DNA from: Roseithermus sacchariphilus
GTDB lineage: Bacteria; Bacteroidota; Rhodothermia; Rhodothermales; MEBIC09517
DNA length: 64,000 bases
Reading direction: 5' to 3'
Assembly: GCA_003285105.1 (NCBI GenBank)
Contig: CP030158.1
Span: forward strand, 1,898,501 to 1,962,500
Part shown: positions 63,719-64,000 of the stretch, in pieces
Position numbering within the stretch: the first letter of the stretch is position 1
Layout of the letters: every line of letters starts with the position of its first letter
Translations under genes and position numbers: made by a program
Notes under the pieces: model-generated
Told to the model about the DNA's origin: nothing
Database searches by the model: none
The model's input: only the letters and a program-made list of their open reading frames with translations

Positions 63719-64000
63719 CCGTCAGCGGTCAGCCGTCAGCCGTCAGCGGTCAGGTGTCAGCCAGCAGCCCGTAGCCCGTAGCCCGCAGCCAGCCGCCCGA
63801 AGCCAGCCGTCAGATCCTCCCCTTGCGAAGGGGAGGTGGCCCGCAGGGCCGGAGGGGTAGCCCCCGGCGTCGACGGCGATGCGACGGGTCTGACCCCCTT
63901 CCCCCCTCCGGGGACCTTCCCCCTGCCTGGCCTGCGGCCAGGGGGGAAGAACCTGGGGTCACACGAAACCAGCAGCCAGAAGCCAGCAGCCAGAAGCCCG
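63719..64000 (+). repeat. Full copy of the heptad/hairpin composite repeat, runs past window end
   Basis: Heptads (GCCGTCA, GCGGTCA, GCCCGTA) start one base after the EEP stop codon. Then come hairpin CTCCCCTTGCGAAGGGGAG, hairpin GGCCC-GCA-GGGCC, GGAGGGGT, GGGTCTGACCC, hairpin CTTCCCCCTGCC...GGGGGGAAG and further heptads (GCCAGAA). Inverted relative to the copy at 59582. Confidence 0.85.

Overview
The window is a 64 kb piece of a high-GC bacterial chromosome, most likely from Rhodothermota (the Rhodothermus/Salinibacter side of the Bacteroidota supergroup). This is inferred from three things: TAnnTTTG-type promoter boxes of the Bacteroidota kind, a Kgd-type 2-oxoglutarate dehydrogenase, and the mix of lipoproteins, Tat-exported oxidoreductases, GH16 and GlgA genes. 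No rRNA or tRNA gene was recognised. Several genes use GTG or TTG starts, and Shine-Dalgarno sites are scarce except at rpsU.

Layout. 0-8 kb: end of a pyrimidine-nucleoside phosphorylase gene, a PspA envelope-stress cluster (PspA, a shortened PspA paralogue, a membrane coiled-coil protein), an enoyl-CoA hydratase, and a minus-strand run of an unknown gene, floA, moaC, dtd and rdgB. 8-19 kb: a small exported protein, rpsU, a chemotaxis transducer, kgd/sucA, purU, a GH16 lipoprotein, a sugar-nucleotide-type epimerase and a LuxR-type response regulator. 19.6-25.3 kb: a signalling block with a coiled-coil protein, an OmpA-domain membrane protein, a Rab-like small GTPase, a histidine kinase and an NtrC-type regulator. 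25-39.6 kb: small unknown genes, a DUF4332 protein, an AP2-like protein, uvrB, an M28 peptidase, a CBS-ACT protein, a two-domain ALDH16-like dehydrogenase beside deoC, a Gp157-like protein, a lipoprotein and an EVE-McrB fusion.

39.85-46.1 kb is an accessory island of visibly lower GC. It reads as an integron gene-cassette array with no integrase in the window. Four attC-like sites, an orphan core site and one degenerate site delimit five cassettes: a membrane protein, a non-coding cassette, a cassette of about 4.15 kb, an NTF2-like protein, and a RelE/ParE-type toxin-antitoxin pair. The large cassette carries a complete five-gene operon: QueC-like, TGT-like, CD-NTase, two-TM SLATT-like effector and OGG-like glycosylase. 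That is the gene content of type IV CBASS antiphage defence. The CD-NTase begins Met followed by eight glycines. A whole type IV CBASS operon packaged as one integron cassette is the most striking feature of the window.

46-64 kb: a dapB-dapA-dapD lysine/diaminopimelate operon, diverging from an ACT-domain protein across a perfect 20-bp palindrome; a VOC protein; a DUF2357 PD-(D/E)XK nuclease that could be the missing partner of the EVE-McrB ATPase; marC; a PrcB-like lipoprotein; GlgA; an SMP-30 lipoprotein; a 5'-nucleotidase split into two genes; two Gfo/Idh/MocA oxidoreductases; and an EEP-family lipoprotein. Intergenic regions at 36.5, 39.7, 51.0, 59.6 and 63.7 kb hold copies or fragments of a composite repeat built from 7-bp units around hairpins whose stems change together between copies.
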